Of a stretch of 64,000 nt of DNA, positions 23,066 through 34,024 are shown piece by piece. Source of the DNA: Elephas maximus indicus (taxonomy: Eukaryota; Chordata; Mammalia; Proboscidea; Elephantidae); NCBI RefSeq assembly GCF_024166365.1, contig NC_064820.1:145844001-145908000 (forward strand). The letters are read 5' to 3'. Below the pieces are notes generated by a model, which saw only the letters and a program-made list of their open reading frames with translations, had not been told where the DNA came from and searched no databases. The first letter of the stretch is position 1; every line of letters begins with the position of its first letter. The position numbers and the translations under genes are program-made.

Positions 23066-23963
23066 TTTTTTATTGATTAATCAGTAGATAAGAACTGCTT
23101 TAGGTGAAGCGAAAGACAACACTCAATATATGGAAAGTCAGCTCAATTGGACTGGACCAAAAGCAAAGAAGTTTCCGGGATAAAATGAATGCTTCAAAGG
23201 TCAGCGGAGCAAGCGTGGGGTCTGGGGAACATGGTTTGCAGGGACTTCTAAGTCAATTGGCAAAATAATTCTTATGAAATCATTCTGCATCCCACTTTGA
23301 AATGTGGTGTCTGGGGTCTTAAATGCTAACAAGCGGCCATCTAAGATGCATCAATTGGTCTCAACCCACCTGGAGCAAAGGAAAATGAAGAACACCAAGG
23401 CCACACGACAACTAAGAGCCCAAGAGACAGAAAGGGCCACATGAACCAGAGACCGATATCATCCTGAGACCAGAAGAACTAGGTGGTGCCCGGCCACAAT
23501 CGATGACTGCCCTGACAGGGAGCACAGCAGAGGACCCCTGAGGGAGCAGGAGATCAGTGGGATGCAGACCCCAAATTCTCATAAAAAGACCATACTTAAT
23601 GGTCTGACTGAGACTAGAGGAATCCAGGCGGCCATGCTCCCCAGACCTTCTGTTGACACAGGACAGGAACCATCCCCAAAGACAACTCATCAGAAATGAA
23701 AGGGACTGGTCAGCGGGTGGGAGAGAGATGCTGATGAAGAGTGAGCTAATTATATCAGGTGGACACTTGAGATTGTGTTGGCAACTCTTGTCTGGAGGGG
23801 GGATGGGAGGATAGAGAGAGAGGGAAGCAGGCAAAATTGTCAAGAAAGGAGAGACTGAAAGGGCTGACTCAAGAGGGGGAGAGTAAGTGGGAGTAGGGAG
23901 TGAGATGTATGTAAACTTATATGTGACAGACTGATTGGATTTGTAAACGTTCACTTGAAGTTT

Positions 23964-23969
23964 AATAAA
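23964..23969 (+). terminator. L1 polyadenylation signal
   Basis: AATAAA eight nucleotides before the A tail. Confidence 0.85.
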
Positions 23970-23986
23970 AGTTATTAAAAAAAAAA

Positions 23987-24003
23987 AAAACCTTATGTGA
24001 TGA
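23987..24003 (+). repeat. L1 target-site duplication, right copy
   Basis: Second perfect copy of AAAACCTTATGTGATGA. The first four A are indistinguishable from the L1 A tail. Confidence 0.97.
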
Positions 24004-24138
24004 ATACCAACTTTAAATAAAGTCATTATCAGCCACTGCATAGAGCTTGGTCACTCATTTGTATACCTTGTATTTACCATTTTCCCAGGGTAGGTTCCTT
24101 TCCATCTTGCTCAAATCAAAATCCCTTCTACCAAGACT

Positions 24139-24310
24139 GGAAACCCTGGTGGTGTAGTGCTTAAGGGCTAGGGCTGCTAACCAAAAAGTTGGCAGTTCAA
24201 ATCTACCAGCCGCTCCTTGGAAACCCTATGGGGCAGTTCTACTCTGTCCTGTAAGGTTGCTATGAGTCGGAATCAACTTGATGGAAATGTTTTTTTTTGT
24301 TTGTTTGTTT
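24139..24310 (+). mobile_element. AfroSINE-type SINE, short subtype
   Basis: GGAAACCCTGGTGGTGTAG head, GGCTGCTAACCAAAAAGTTG, GCAGTTCAAATC B box, CGCTCCTTGGAAACCCTATG, GGGCAGTTCTACTCTGTCC, TATGAGTCGGAATCAACTTG and a T/(GTTT)n tail. This subtype lacks the RTE-5'-UTR-like GAAAGACCTGGCAATCT segment. Confidence 0.92.
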
Positions 24311-24635
24311 TCCCTACTAAGGCTTAGCATAATTTCTAGTTATTTTAACCAACTTCTTAGTAAAAAAAAAAAAAAAAAAAGTATTGGCTTTATCAGTTCA
24401 AGCCCAGATCAAAGAAAGAGCTCATTTCAAAGTATTTATTGAATAAATGCATACATACACAAATAAATGAAAAGGTGCAAGCAAATTGAAACCAAAATGG
24501 TTTATAAAAACACCACCCCTAGTAAGCTGGTTGAAAGGTAAAGGAAGACAAAGATAAAACAAGCATAAAAATATACTTCAGGAGAAACAGGAAATAAGAA
24601 TTTCTAAGGAATATCAAAAAGGGGTATAGTCCCTC
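24311..24635. other. Unassigned sequence with an A19 run
   Basis: Contains an uninterrupted A run at about 24362-24380; I do not recognise the element it may belong to. No gene. Confidence 0.4.
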
Positions 24636-25220
24636 CTGTTGTTGTTGTTAGGTGTCATTAAGTCAGTTGTGAATCCTACAGCGACCCTATGCAAAACAGA
24701 ACGAAACATTGCCTGGTCCTGCGCCATCCTAACAATCATTGTTATGCTTGAGCCCATTGTTGCAGCCACTGTGCCAATCCATCTCGTTGATGATCTCCCT
24801 CTTTTTCACCAACCCTCTACTTTACCAAGCATGATGTACTTCTCCAGGGACTGATCTCCCCTGACAACAAGTACAGAGTATGTGAACCGCAGTCCTGCTA
24901 TCCTTGCTTCCAAGGAGGATTCTGGTTGTACTTCTTCCAAGGTAAATTTTGTTCATTCTTTTGGCAGTCCATGATATATTCAGTATTTTTCCCCAACATC
25001 ACAACTTAAAGATGTCAATTCTTCTTCAGTCTTCCTTATTTGTTGTCCAGCTGTCACATGCATATGAGGCAATTGAAAACACCATGACTTGGGTCAGGCA
25101 CACCTTAGTCCTCAAGGTGATATCTTTGCTTTTTATCACTTTAAAGAGATCTCTTGCAGCAGATTTGCCCAATGCAATACGTCCTTTGATTTCTTGACTG
25201 CTGCTTTCATCCTAATTCCC
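24636..25220 (-). mobile_element. RTE LINE, 3' end, antisense
   Basis: Begins with TTGTTGTTGTTAGGTGTCAT (reverse of the CACCTAACAACAAC tail) and runs through CTTTACCAAGCATGATGTAC and TTGCCCAATGCAATACGTCC to about 25220, where similarity stops. About 585 bp, strongly 5'-truncated. Confidence 0.9.
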
Positions 25221-25303
25221 TGGAGATAGAGATGCTGGGAAAGGTGTTGTAGCATGCATGTAGATATTTATGCCTAAGGTGGTCATTGGTAAGCAGGCAC
25301 TGG

Positions 25304-25486
25304 CAGTGGTTCTCAATCTTAGCTACATGTTAGAATCACCTGAAAAGGTTTTTAATTTTTTAATTCAGGCTATGCACCAGACCAATTAAATTAGAGTTTC
25401 TTAGGGTAGGGCCTAAAATCCAACCATGAGAATTGTTTAAATGTTCCCAGCTGATTCTTATCTACATCTACAGTTGAGAATCAGTG
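25304..25486 (+). mobile_element. MER5A-like hAT (Charlie) nonautonomous DNA transposon
   Basis: Terminal inverted repeats CAGTGGTTCTCAA at the left and TTGAGAATCAGTG at the right; internal ACATGTTAGAATCACCTG and CCAGACCAATTAAATTAGAG are diagnostic of MER5A. The expected 8-bp target duplication is no longer visible. Confidence 0.88.
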
Positions 25487-25594
25487 TTCAAAGTATTCTC
25501 AAACACCTTGGTCTCAAGGTCTTCTCATGCTCTTAAAAATTACTGAAGACTCCAAAAAGCTTTTGTTTATGTGTGTTCTATTTATTAATATTTA

Positions 25595-25760
25595 CTGGAG
25601 CCCTAGTGGCACAGTAGTGAAGAGCTCAGCTGCATACCAAAAGATTGGCAGTTCAAATCCACCAGCTGCTCTTTGGAAACTCTATGGGGCAGTTCTACTC
25701 TGTCCTATAGGGTCGCTATGAGTCAGAATTGACTCGATGGCAATGGGTTTTGCTTTGTTT
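25595..25760 (+). mobile_element. AfroSINE-type SINE with target-site duplication
   Basis: CTGGAGCCCTAGTGGCACAG head, GGCAGTTCAAATCCACCAG, GGGGCAGTTCTACTCTGTCC, TATGAGTCAGAATTGACTCG tail. Flanks TATTTATTAATATTTA (25579-25594) and TATTTATTAGTATTTA (25761-25776) are a 16-bp duplication with one mismatch, so the boundaries are firm. Confidence 0.95.
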
Positions 25761-25776
25761 TATTTATTAGTATTTA

Positions 25777-27442
25777 TCGTCATATACATTAAAACTGAGA
25801 AATTATTAAAATATTTATAAAGTAATTCACCTAAAAATAATAATAAACTTATTACATGTTAACATAAACAGCACATTTTTATGAAAAATAACTATAGTTC
25901 CCAGAGCAAAAACTTTGGTGAGAAGAGCACCATTGTGTTGCATTTTCATAAATCTGTGTAATGGCTAGTTTCATAGAAGACATACAGACCTGAATGTCTG
26001 CTTCTGCATTCAGTTGTTTCAACAGAATACTTTGGTTGAAGTAGATGAAGAAAATCTGGCCTTATACAGATATACAGTTGGAAAACGGAGGAGTGTTTTA
26101 ATTGTCTTTTCAGATAACTATGTATATTTTTCTTTGATACTACTATAAAATTCAAGAAGTGATAGTTTCTTAAAGTATAATTGCAGTATGGAATCTGAAA
26201 CGATATCAATGAATTTTTTGACTTTGTTATATTAAAATCATTTGGTGAATCTTGCAGTTTGAGTGGATCTTTTCATCAAGCATGAGTTTGTAAAATTATG
26301 CTTTGGTCCTTTGGAAAATATTGGTTTTCTAATTAGATCTTTTAAATGTTGACAGATTTTATTATACATTATTTTTTTAAAATGCATTCATTAATGTCAC
26401 CTCTGATCTCATCAAAAAGTCCTTAAGAATTGGGAAGCTGTCAAATTCACAGTGGTGGCCATCATTTTCCAAAATCCTAATTTTCACTTGAAATTTCCTG
26501 TTTTATAGTTGTCAACAATGCTTTCAGTTGTTTTCTTTGATGGGACAGACTTACGTCAATAATTTTTATGGAAATATGTGCCGAATACTCAAGTCTGCAT
26601 AACTGTGGTTTACCTGTCAGTTGTTCTTTCAAATAAAAATGATGTTCCATGGAAAAATTGGCTAGTTCAGCTTGCAACGCAAACAATCACACACTTGATT
26701 TTTCTTGAAACAACCATCGTATTTCAGGGAAGACCAGAAGTGTTTTATGATTAGTTTCCATTTTATTACACAGAATATTTTTAAAAATGTGTACTTGTTG
26801 AAATTTAATGCAATTAAAAATTTATACTACTTTGGACAAAAGAGGGAACAGTAGCACATGTTCTATATTATTTTAGGTCAGGCATTAGGGATGTGTTTCC
26901 TAAACTTCTGACATATCACTCAGCATGCTGTAGTGCACACAGACAGATCATCAACTTTAGGCAATGTATTAAAAAGTGCAATACTTATTATAATGTTTAA
27001 ATGATAAAAACAAAGAATATTTTAAAATAAACAACACCAATAATAGTTTCAAATCAAAGAGTATGTATCACAACGTACTAAACAATATAAAATTTAACAG
27101 AAAAAGTATAAAATAGGTCTTTGCAATTTTTGCTGTTTTTATCTTTAATCTGTTATATAATTAGGGAATGATGGAGGTCTGATTTGATAAAATTCATGAA
27201 AAAATCTAAGGGAACGTTTATTGATCACGAGCTAAATGCGTAAGGTTATGGGTGCTATAAAAGCTGATGTTTTAGATTGCATTAATGGAAGTACACCTAC
27301 TCCTCACTTATGGACTATCTCGTTATCCAACATTTCACATTTACAACAATAGTAAAAAATCTACTATCCTACCATTTTGAGCATCAACAACGTACATTTG
27401 GCAGTAACGAATGCTGAGGCACAAGGTGAGAGTAATGTTCTC
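25777..27442. other. Unassigned AT-rich sequence
   Basis: About 1.7 kb with no gene and no repeat I can name. Small open frames (26477-26686 and 25946-26209, minus strand) look like chance. It may be an ancient degraded LINE or DNA transposon. Confidence 0.4.
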
Positions 27443-27565
27443 TGTGATGGTTAAGGCTATGTGCCAACTTGGCTGGGCCATGATTCTCAGTGGTTTGGCA
27501 GTCATATAATGATGTAATTCAGCAGCTATGTAATGATGTGGTCATCCTCCATTTCCACATAATGC
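27443..27565 (+). mobile_element. LTR fragment, same family as 32626-33180
   Basis: Starts TGTGATGGTTAAGGCTATGT, GCCAACTTGGCTGGGCCATG, ATTCTCAGTGGTTTGGCAGT, matching the 5' end of the two complete LTRs at 32626 and 35400 (antisense). The 3' two thirds are missing or unrecognisable. Confidence 0.7.
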
Positions 27566-28065
27566 CAATTTTTGTATAACAACCTGGATTTGGAACCTAA
27601 CTAACCATGTTGATAAGTGAAGAGTGGGTTTATAGTCTCCAGAGGGAAAGAGGTTATTTTCACATTGTAGGATATATCAGGCAGATCACAAGTACAATAC
27701 TCTGTTTCAGGGTAATTATAGCCTGTCTGATTTGCAGTTTTATGGTTTGTTTTTATAATAGTGGATGCAACTTAGCAATTTGCCAGAAGGATAGATTTTC
27801 CAGGCCAGATAACATTTTCATCCAGTCTGGACTAGTCTAGTCTGGTCATTTAGCATAGAAATGCTCCTCCGCTCTTAAAAAAGGGGGCAGGAGAGTGACA
27901 TGAGAGTACATACCAATTCCTTATAGGAAAACCATTAGTTTCAAGATTTTTGAAGACTAACAGATCAAAGATCTAGGACATAGGGACAAATTAAATTATA
28001 TAATAAATGGGACATCATAGGCAAGATTCATGAAACTAGGGAGTTGGGTCATCTTGTTTCCAAGT
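27566..28065. other. Unassigned sequence
   Basis: No gene or recognisable repeat. A 77-codon open frame at 27607-27840 has no resemblance I can name. Near 27815-27850 there is a short local repeat of CCAGTCTGGACTAGTCTAGTC type. Confidence 0.4.
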
Positions 28066-28211
28066 TCCTAAATACTTTGTCCATTTTGTTCAGCTTTTCC
28101 TTGACCTTCACTAGAATCTAGGAAAATGTAGTCTGGTTCCAGACCCATGAGGCCTACAGAAATTAATAGAACTCTCCTTAAGATCAGAGTATCAAGTGGC
28201 CATTTGCCTAG
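28066..28211 (+). repeat. 147-bp direct duplication, copy 1
   Basis: TCCTAAATACTTTGTCCATT through ATCAAGTGGCCATTTGCCTAG, repeated in the same orientation at 30021-30169 with roughly ten differences. Flanks outside the unit are unrelated. It is not any of the named elements here. Confidence 0.9.
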
Positions 28212-28324
28212 ATGATGTGTGATATTCTAGACCAGTAGCTGGGCACAAAGGACCTAAGTGGTGTCTCACTGGCAGGGTGAGGATGCTTCTCTTGTGACAA
28301 AGGAAAAAGAATAAAGATACATGT

Positions 28325-28430
28325 CCAGGAACTTTGAATCAAGTCCCAGACATGCCACTCATTCACTCTTTGAAGCTAAACCAAGCTATTTTATTTCTCT
28401 GGGTTTCAATTTATAAAACGACAGGTGTTT
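28325..28430 (+). mobile_element. Possible MIR core
   Basis: GAATCAAGTCCCAGACATGC followed by TTTCTCTGGGTTTCAATTTA resembles the MIR sense core (GAATCCCGGCTCTGCCACTT ... CTCAGTTTCCTCATCTGTA). Heavily diverged. Confidence 0.5.
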
Positions 28431-29102
28431 ATGGACTGGATCACCATTCTTCAAACTGGCATATGAGTACCTCTGGGGATTCTCAAATACCTTCTAAATA
28501 GTGAGCAGGCATGGATATTTTTAGGATAATAAATATCATGATCCTCAAGTTTGTGTTCTCTTTCCTAAAACTCATCTGCTTAAGAACCTTTCTTCCCCAA
28601 CCCATCTTTTACAACAACTCTTTTCTACCTTATGAAGGTCTATCCCCGCCATCCAGGAATCTTACTATAGTGCCCTAACCGAACTATACAAATGTCCAGG
28701 GCACCAAGCAAAGGGCTAAATCAACCACTCCTTCAATCAAGATACCCCAGATGTTTCAGTAAGTGATACATTTTCAATAAAATTTTACTTTTTGGGCTTA
28801 ATTATCAATGTGTATTACATGTTGTTTTTTACTAAATGTGTATTAATAATGATTGTAATGACAACTTAAGAAAATTTGCTCAGAAAAATGTTTACTTAGA
28901 ACCTTATGGTGAGAAGATTTTTTTTTTAATTATAAATATTTGCAGAAATATATAAGAGACTAATCAGTAAAAGACTTTATTAGGATAAATTAGTATGGAA
29001 ATTGGAATAAAAAAATTTCAAGGGGATATTGCAAAATGTCTGACTGGTAAAGAGTTTGTTCATGTATTAATTAAAGAATGTAGTTGGGTATCACATGTCT
29101 GT
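28431..29102. other. Unassigned sequence
   Basis: AT-rich, with a T9 run near 28919. No gene or recognised repeat up to the target-site duplication of the RPL12 copy. Confidence 0.4.
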
Positions 29103-29116
29103 AGAATTTATATTCT
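29103..29116 (+). repeat. Target-site duplication of the RPL12 retrocopy, left
   Basis: AGAATTTATATTCT, identical to 29758-29771; supports L1-mediated retrotransposition of an RPL12 mRNA. Confidence 0.95.
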
Positions 29117-29757
<641 letters not shown>

Positions 29758-29771
29758 AGAATTTATATTCT
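29758..29771 (+). repeat. Target-site duplication of the RPL12 retrocopy, right
   Basis: AGAATTTATATTCT, identical to 29103-29116. It lies directly beyond the 5' UTR end of the retrocopy. Confidence 0.95.
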
Positions 29772-30020
29772 ATTGGATACACTAAAAGAATGATGTAATA
29801 GTTTTATTTTTAAATGTCAATGCTTGCAACATACTCTTTGCACTTTAAACTTAGGACAAAATAATTTTACATCAACCTAAAAATGTGTGAATATTTTTCA
29901 AACTTCTTTTAGTGGGGTTGTGGACATTTAAAAGCAGTTCATTTTCATTAAAATGTCAATCTTTAATATCATGATAGCCTCAAGTAAGATGACTAATAAT
30001 TGGCTTGGAACATCAAGAGG

Positions 30021-30169
30021 TCCTAAATACTTTGTCCATTTTGTTCAGCTTTTACTTGACCTTCACTAGAATCTAGGAAAAGGTAGGCTGTCCGGTACCA
30101 GACCTGTGGGCCTACAGAAAGGAATAGAATTCTCCTTAAGATCAGAGTATCAAGTGGCCATTTGCCTAG
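30021..30169 (+). repeat. 147-bp direct duplication, copy 2
   Basis: Second copy of the unit at 28066-28211. It differs mainly near 30080-30105 (GGTAGGCTGTCCGGTACC versus TGTAGTCTGGTTCC). Confidence 0.9.
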
Positions 30170-31005
30170 TTTCCTGAAGAATTAGAATTTAGCCATTGGA
30201 AGTCCAGTCTAGTGTTTTGGTCTCACGGGTATTTGTCAGCCTGTTTCATAGAAGTGTTCCAGCCCTGCCTTCAAGTGCTCTGGGATACAAGAAGGGATGG
30301 GGGTGGGGTGGGGTGGGGTGGAACAAAACAGCAGACCAAAAGGAAAAGTACATAGCTTCTCCAAGGTTCTGGGTAGCTTTAAGTAGAGGACTGAATGAAT
30401 CTCTGAGTTGAAATAGGGGGGACTATGGAAAAAAAAAAAAAAAAGAGGAAGGGGGAGGAATGTGTGTGAGTGAGACTAAAACGGAATAGTCATTAAAACA
30501 TGAAATTTGCCTCAAGCTAAATAATATGAGATTGGTTACATGTTCCCGGCCAGTGGTCAAGATCTGTGTCTGGTTTATTTTTGTGGCCCCATTATTGAGC
30601 ACACTGACTGGCCCAGGCTCAGAGCTTACTCAACGATGCTTATTTTTAACATACCTCATTTCTAAGTGTCAAAGGCAAAGTATACCATCCAGACCCTGAG
30701 AACTTTGTTGGTCAACTGCTTATGGAATTACTTGCAGGCATTTAAAAGCGCCCTGAGAATTTTTACAGGGCATGAGTTGGCATTTTACCTACAAGAAATT
30801 AGCTTTTGAGGTTCCCTTGCAGGGTGATGACGATTTATTTTGCAGCTTTACTATAGTCAGAGAAAACAAACATGCGTTAAAAAATGGAACACTACCTAGG
30901 AAATAAGTAGACTCTCCTCAAATGATACTGAGAAATAGAACAATATCTTAAATCTCCAGGTTGATGAAATAGGAATTCTGCCTGTGGACAGCAATAATAG
31001 CTACC
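30170..31005. other. Unassigned sequence with a G-quadruplex and an A run
   Basis: Holds the strong G-quadruplex motif at 30299-30321 and an A-rich run at about 30429-30444 followed by a purine-rich stretch (GAGGAAGGGGGAGG). No gene or named repeat. Confidence 0.5.
30299..30321 (+). promoter_or_regulatory. G-quadruplex motif G5-T-G4-T-G4-T-G4
   Basis: Four long G runs with single-T loops, a near-ideal parallel quadruplex sequence. No gene is visible nearby, so any regulatory role is unknown. Confidence 0.8.
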
Positions 31006-31014
31006 TATTATTGA

Positions 31015-31175
31015 ACCGGAAACCCTGGTGGCGTAGTGGTTAAGTGCTATGGCTGCTAAACAAGAGGTCGGCAGTTCAAATCCACCAGGCGCTCCTTGGA
31101 AACTCTTTCAGGCAGTTCTTCTCTGTCCTATAGGGTCGCTATGAGTTGGAATCGACTCGACGGCAGTGGTTTTGG
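31015..31175 (+). mobile_element. AfroSINE-type SINE, short subtype, with target-site duplication
   Basis: CCGGAAACCCTGGTGGCGTAG head through TATGAGTTGGAATCGACTCG and ACGGCAGTGG. Flanks TATTATTGA at 31006-31014 and 31176-31184 are identical. Among the best-preserved copies here. Confidence 0.95.
31029..31083 (+). promoter_or_regulatory. RNA polymerase III A box and B box of a SINE
   Basis: A box TGGCGTAGTGG at 31029-31039 fits TRGYNNARYGG; B box AGTTCAAATCC at 31073-31083 fits GGTTCRANNCC with a one-base change at its first position. They show the tRNA origin of the SINE head. Confidence 0.8.
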
Positions 31176-31187
31176 TATTATTGAGCA

Positions 31188-31365
31188 TCTGCTACTGTGC
31201 TAAATGCTTATCTTTATGATAATCCTATAACTACTCTTATTCCCCCATTAGTTGTGGTGTTAACAGGATTAGAGAGGTTAAGTGGCTATCTCACGGTCAG
31301 AGCACTGGTAAATTGGCAGAGATGGGATTTAAACCCAGATGTGTCTAAACAGATTCTGTGAGAAT
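31188..31365 (-). mobile_element. MIR SINE (antisense)
   Basis: CTACTGTGCTAAATGCTTAT, then GGTTAAGTGGCTATCTCACG, CTGGTAAATTGGCAGAGATG and GGATTTAAACCCAG fit the MIR reverse complement over nearly its full length. The AfroSINE at 31015 sits directly beside it. Confidence 0.8.
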
Positions 31366-32625
31366 CTCCAGCCCTGAGATTCCATGGCTGTATGCCTATC
31401 TCTCAAGAGTGGGAAGAATGACTTGCCCATAAATGGACTGTACAGCAATGAAGAAAGCATGTGTGGGTGTCAACCATGGGCAGCTGAGCCCTGCGCGGTT
31501 CTGTGTGAAACTCCGGCATCCTTTAGTGCGGGCGATTACTAGCTCATCAAGTGTTTTGACAGAAATCCATTAAAAACAAGTATAAAAGAAATTAACCATG
31601 TTTGGGTTAACCCATCCATAATTTACTACCAGCCCAATCTGACCTGAAAGATTTTAAAGTATTCAGTCACCAGGTTTAAAAAAGACTTTTTTTGGCAATA
31701 TCTAGTATAGTACAAATCATTTTATGCATGAAGACGTACAGGTGGCAGTTTAGATTTTAATTCTATTTGTAAAATAAATTGCTTTTCAAAGAGATCTACA
31801 GGAAACATGTTCAGTACATGTTTGATTTCTAAAAGCTTTAGAATGTAATGTCATATTTTTCTATGTCCCAAAAGAAATCAATGAAATTCAACTACACAAA
31901 CACTTGTTATTGCCACAATGCTCATAGTTACTCCCTGTGACTCAAAATGTATCATTTAAATGTGTATAAATGCTTCCTTATAATAAATATAGCAGCATCT
32001 ACTGAACTCACCAGGTCAGCAAGTGTCATTTAAATGTTAATGGAAACACCAAGCAAGATTCTCAGGTAGGGGAAGACCAATGAGTTGCCTAATTAAAAAA
32101 AAAAAAATCTGGACTTACATAAGGAGAGGCTTTGCTAAAAAAAAAGATAACTGCAAGAAAGGAAAGGGACTATTACAATAGGGGAAGGTGTCTATTGCAG
32201 TAGGAAGGACATTCTCATCAGCAATCATCTCGAGAGTTAGGCAGATGAGTTTTTCTTTTATAAAGACAAGTAAACAAAGCAAAAAAAAAAAACAACCCAG
32301 GTGTAGGGAAGTGGGATGAAAGGATAACATCATGGGATAGTAGTAAATCAGAGGATGTTTTAGTTCAGGCCATCCTATTCTATGTGAGGGTCCCATGAAG
32401 AGGGGTATTCTGCTGGCTCAGGCTGAGCATGGGTCAAAGTTCAGGAACTTGGGAGATCGAGTTTGGTTTACAAGCACTTTGTTTCTGATTGATCAGTGGG
32501 ACAAGCAATTCAGTTCCTCATTTATGGTGCAGAGAATGAGGATTTGGAGAGTATGTGTCTGGCCTTGTCACAGGTAAACAAGAAAGCAGCAGTGAGTCTT
32601 CTCTAAGTCCTACGGGGAAAAGTGG
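31366..32625. other. Unassigned sequence
   Basis: No gene or named repeat. Contains A13 near 32095-32107 and A12 near 32281-32292. Weak open frames (32115-32396 minus, 32395-32577 plus) lack motifs. Confidence 0.4.
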
Positions 32626-33180
32626 TGTGATCATTAAGGTTGTATGTCAACTTGCCTTGCCCGTGATTCTCAGTAGTGGTTTGGCAGTTAGGATATAGTT
32701 TACCAGTTGTATATGATGTGATCACCTCAATAATGAGATCTGATATGATGTGATCCCATGATAGGATCTGCTGTGAGTAGCCAAGCAGTTGAAAGGGAGC
32801 TTCCTTGGGGGAGTAGCCTTCCTCTAATATAGATGGACTTTCTGGCAAGGCTTGTGGGCTTTTACTGTCACTGGATCCTGCAGCTGACTCCTGTTTGTCT
32901 GACCTCTAGATCTTGGGACTTAACTGCCATCTCGCCTGCCAATCTTGGGATTCATTGGTCTTCGCAGCCTGTAAGCTAGAGCCTTGCTGTCTCACTTGCC
33001 AATCTTGGATTCACCAGCCCCTGACACTATGTGAATCAAGAGAAGTCTCCAGTCTGACTCACAAACTTGGGACGTTCCTGTCTCTACAACCATATGAGTC
33101 ATGTCCTTAATATAAATCTCTCTATATAGATATTTATACACTTACTGGTTTTGTTCCTCTAGAGAACCCAGCCTAAGACA
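32626..33180 (+). mobile_element. Solo LTR (ERVL/MaLR-like), 555 bp
   Basis: Starts TGTGATCATTAAGGTTGTAT and ends AGAGAACCCAGCCTAAGACA, i.e. the TG...CA ends of a retroviral LTR. Flanks AGTGG (32621-32625) and GGTGG (33181-33185) fit a 5-bp target duplication with one mismatch. The end resembles the MLT-type LTR terminus (CTAGAGAACCC...). No internal retroviral sequence is adjacent, so it is a solo LTR. Confidence 0.85.
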
Positions 33181-33185
33181 GGTGG

Positions 33186-33659
33186 TTATTGTCAGTAAAC
33201 CATTTTCTGGAACACAAAGGGTAGGTGAATTTCTTTAGCCATCACTGTTTTCCAGAATCACAGAGTTCAGGTAAAATTCAGTATTGTCGCAGTAAAGTAA
33301 ATGACTGAATTGGATGGATCACATCTGATAGTTGAATACACTCGGCTATCAGAATATCTTGGTTTTCACCTCATGGTAAGTAAGCCAGACAGAGTCATGG
33401 TCACCAAATACACTAAGAATTCTGAGATAGCTAGGACGCTTTTTGCAACAAACTAAAGAGAACAAAATAAAACATGCATATTTTATGTATCTGCAATTGT
33501 CATTTGCCCCTTATTCCTGATGACAAGCTGATATATATACATGTCCAGCTCTGTGCTTAGATTTATCCTGGAAAATTGGCCCAAGGTTTAGCATCTTGTG
33601 GCACACGCCTTCAGGGTGATGCTCTAAAGCATCACCACTTCATTCTGGCCATGGGCAGG
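33186..33659. other. Unassigned sequence
   Basis: Nothing recognised between the LTR and the MIR pair. Confidence 0.4.
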
Positions 33660-33800
33660 TCAATTTGCTCTTAGATGAACTATTTATACCTACCTCAGAG
33701 GGTTGCTATGAGAATTAAGTTGAATAATATATAAGAAATACTTAGCACAGTGTCTGGTACCACAATAAATGCTAAACAACATATATTATTAGACTATATA
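33660..33800 (+). mobile_element. MIR SINE 3' part
   Basis: CTACCTCAGAGGGTTGCTAT, GAGAATTAAGTTGAATAATA, TACTTAGCACAGTGTCTGG and CAATAAATGCTAAACA match the MIR 3' half in sense. Confidence 0.8.
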
Positions 33801-33834
33801 GAAATCCAATATAACTCTGTGAATGTTAAAGATT

Positions 33835-33990
33835 GGTCATTGGAATCAGATGGATTTAGATTCTAATCTAAGTTCCACTAGTTACTGGATGTTTGTCTTT
33901 GAGATTGTTTCTTAATTGCCCTGATCTTAATTTTTTGTTGTTAAATTGGAATAATTAAACTTACTCTTTGTGGTTCCTAACAAAATTAAC
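33835..33990 (+). mobile_element. MIR SINE, 5' and core part
   Basis: GGAATCAGATGGATTTAGAT, TCTAATCTAAGTTCCACTAG, TTACTGGATGTTTGTCTTTG, and AAATTGGAATAATTAAACTT follow the MIR sense order. A separate MIR copy from the one just upstream. Confidence 0.7.
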
Positions 33991-34024
33991 AGATAACGAA
34001 TATCGAGCATCTAATATTACAACA

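Larger units (their letters stand above)
22986..23976 (+). other. L1 3' UTR
   Basis: About 990 bp with a G-quadruplex motif early (23037-23065) and AATAAA at 23964-23969, then a 14-nt A run (23977-23990, the last four shared with the target duplication). Two other L1 ends here (12786-13665 and antisense 39219 to about 40240) are colinear with it. The opposite strand holds a 209-codon open frame (23412-24041) shared with those copies. Confidence 0.9.
16643..23986 (+). mobile_element. Full-length L1 LINE with intact target-site duplications
   Basis: 7344 bp from GGGCGGAGCCAAGATGGCGG to the A tail, bounded by a perfect 17-bp duplication. Order: 5' UTR 16643-17677 with about three GC-rich monomers; ORF1 17678-18698; inter-ORF 18699-19168; ORF2 19169-22985; 3' UTR 22986-23976 with a G-quadruplex motif and AATAAA at 23964. 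I see three disabling lesions: a 1-nt frameshift near the end of the ORF1 RRM, a TAA at ORF2 codon 218, and a 1-nt expansion of an A run in ORF2. Perfect duplications and few lesions point to a recent insertion. Autonomous mobility is unlikely as sequenced. Confidence 0.97.

Noticed and set aside
31029-31083. tRNA gene
   Set aside because: A and B boxes belong to the SINE head; no acceptor stem or anticodon arm of a functional tRNA follows.
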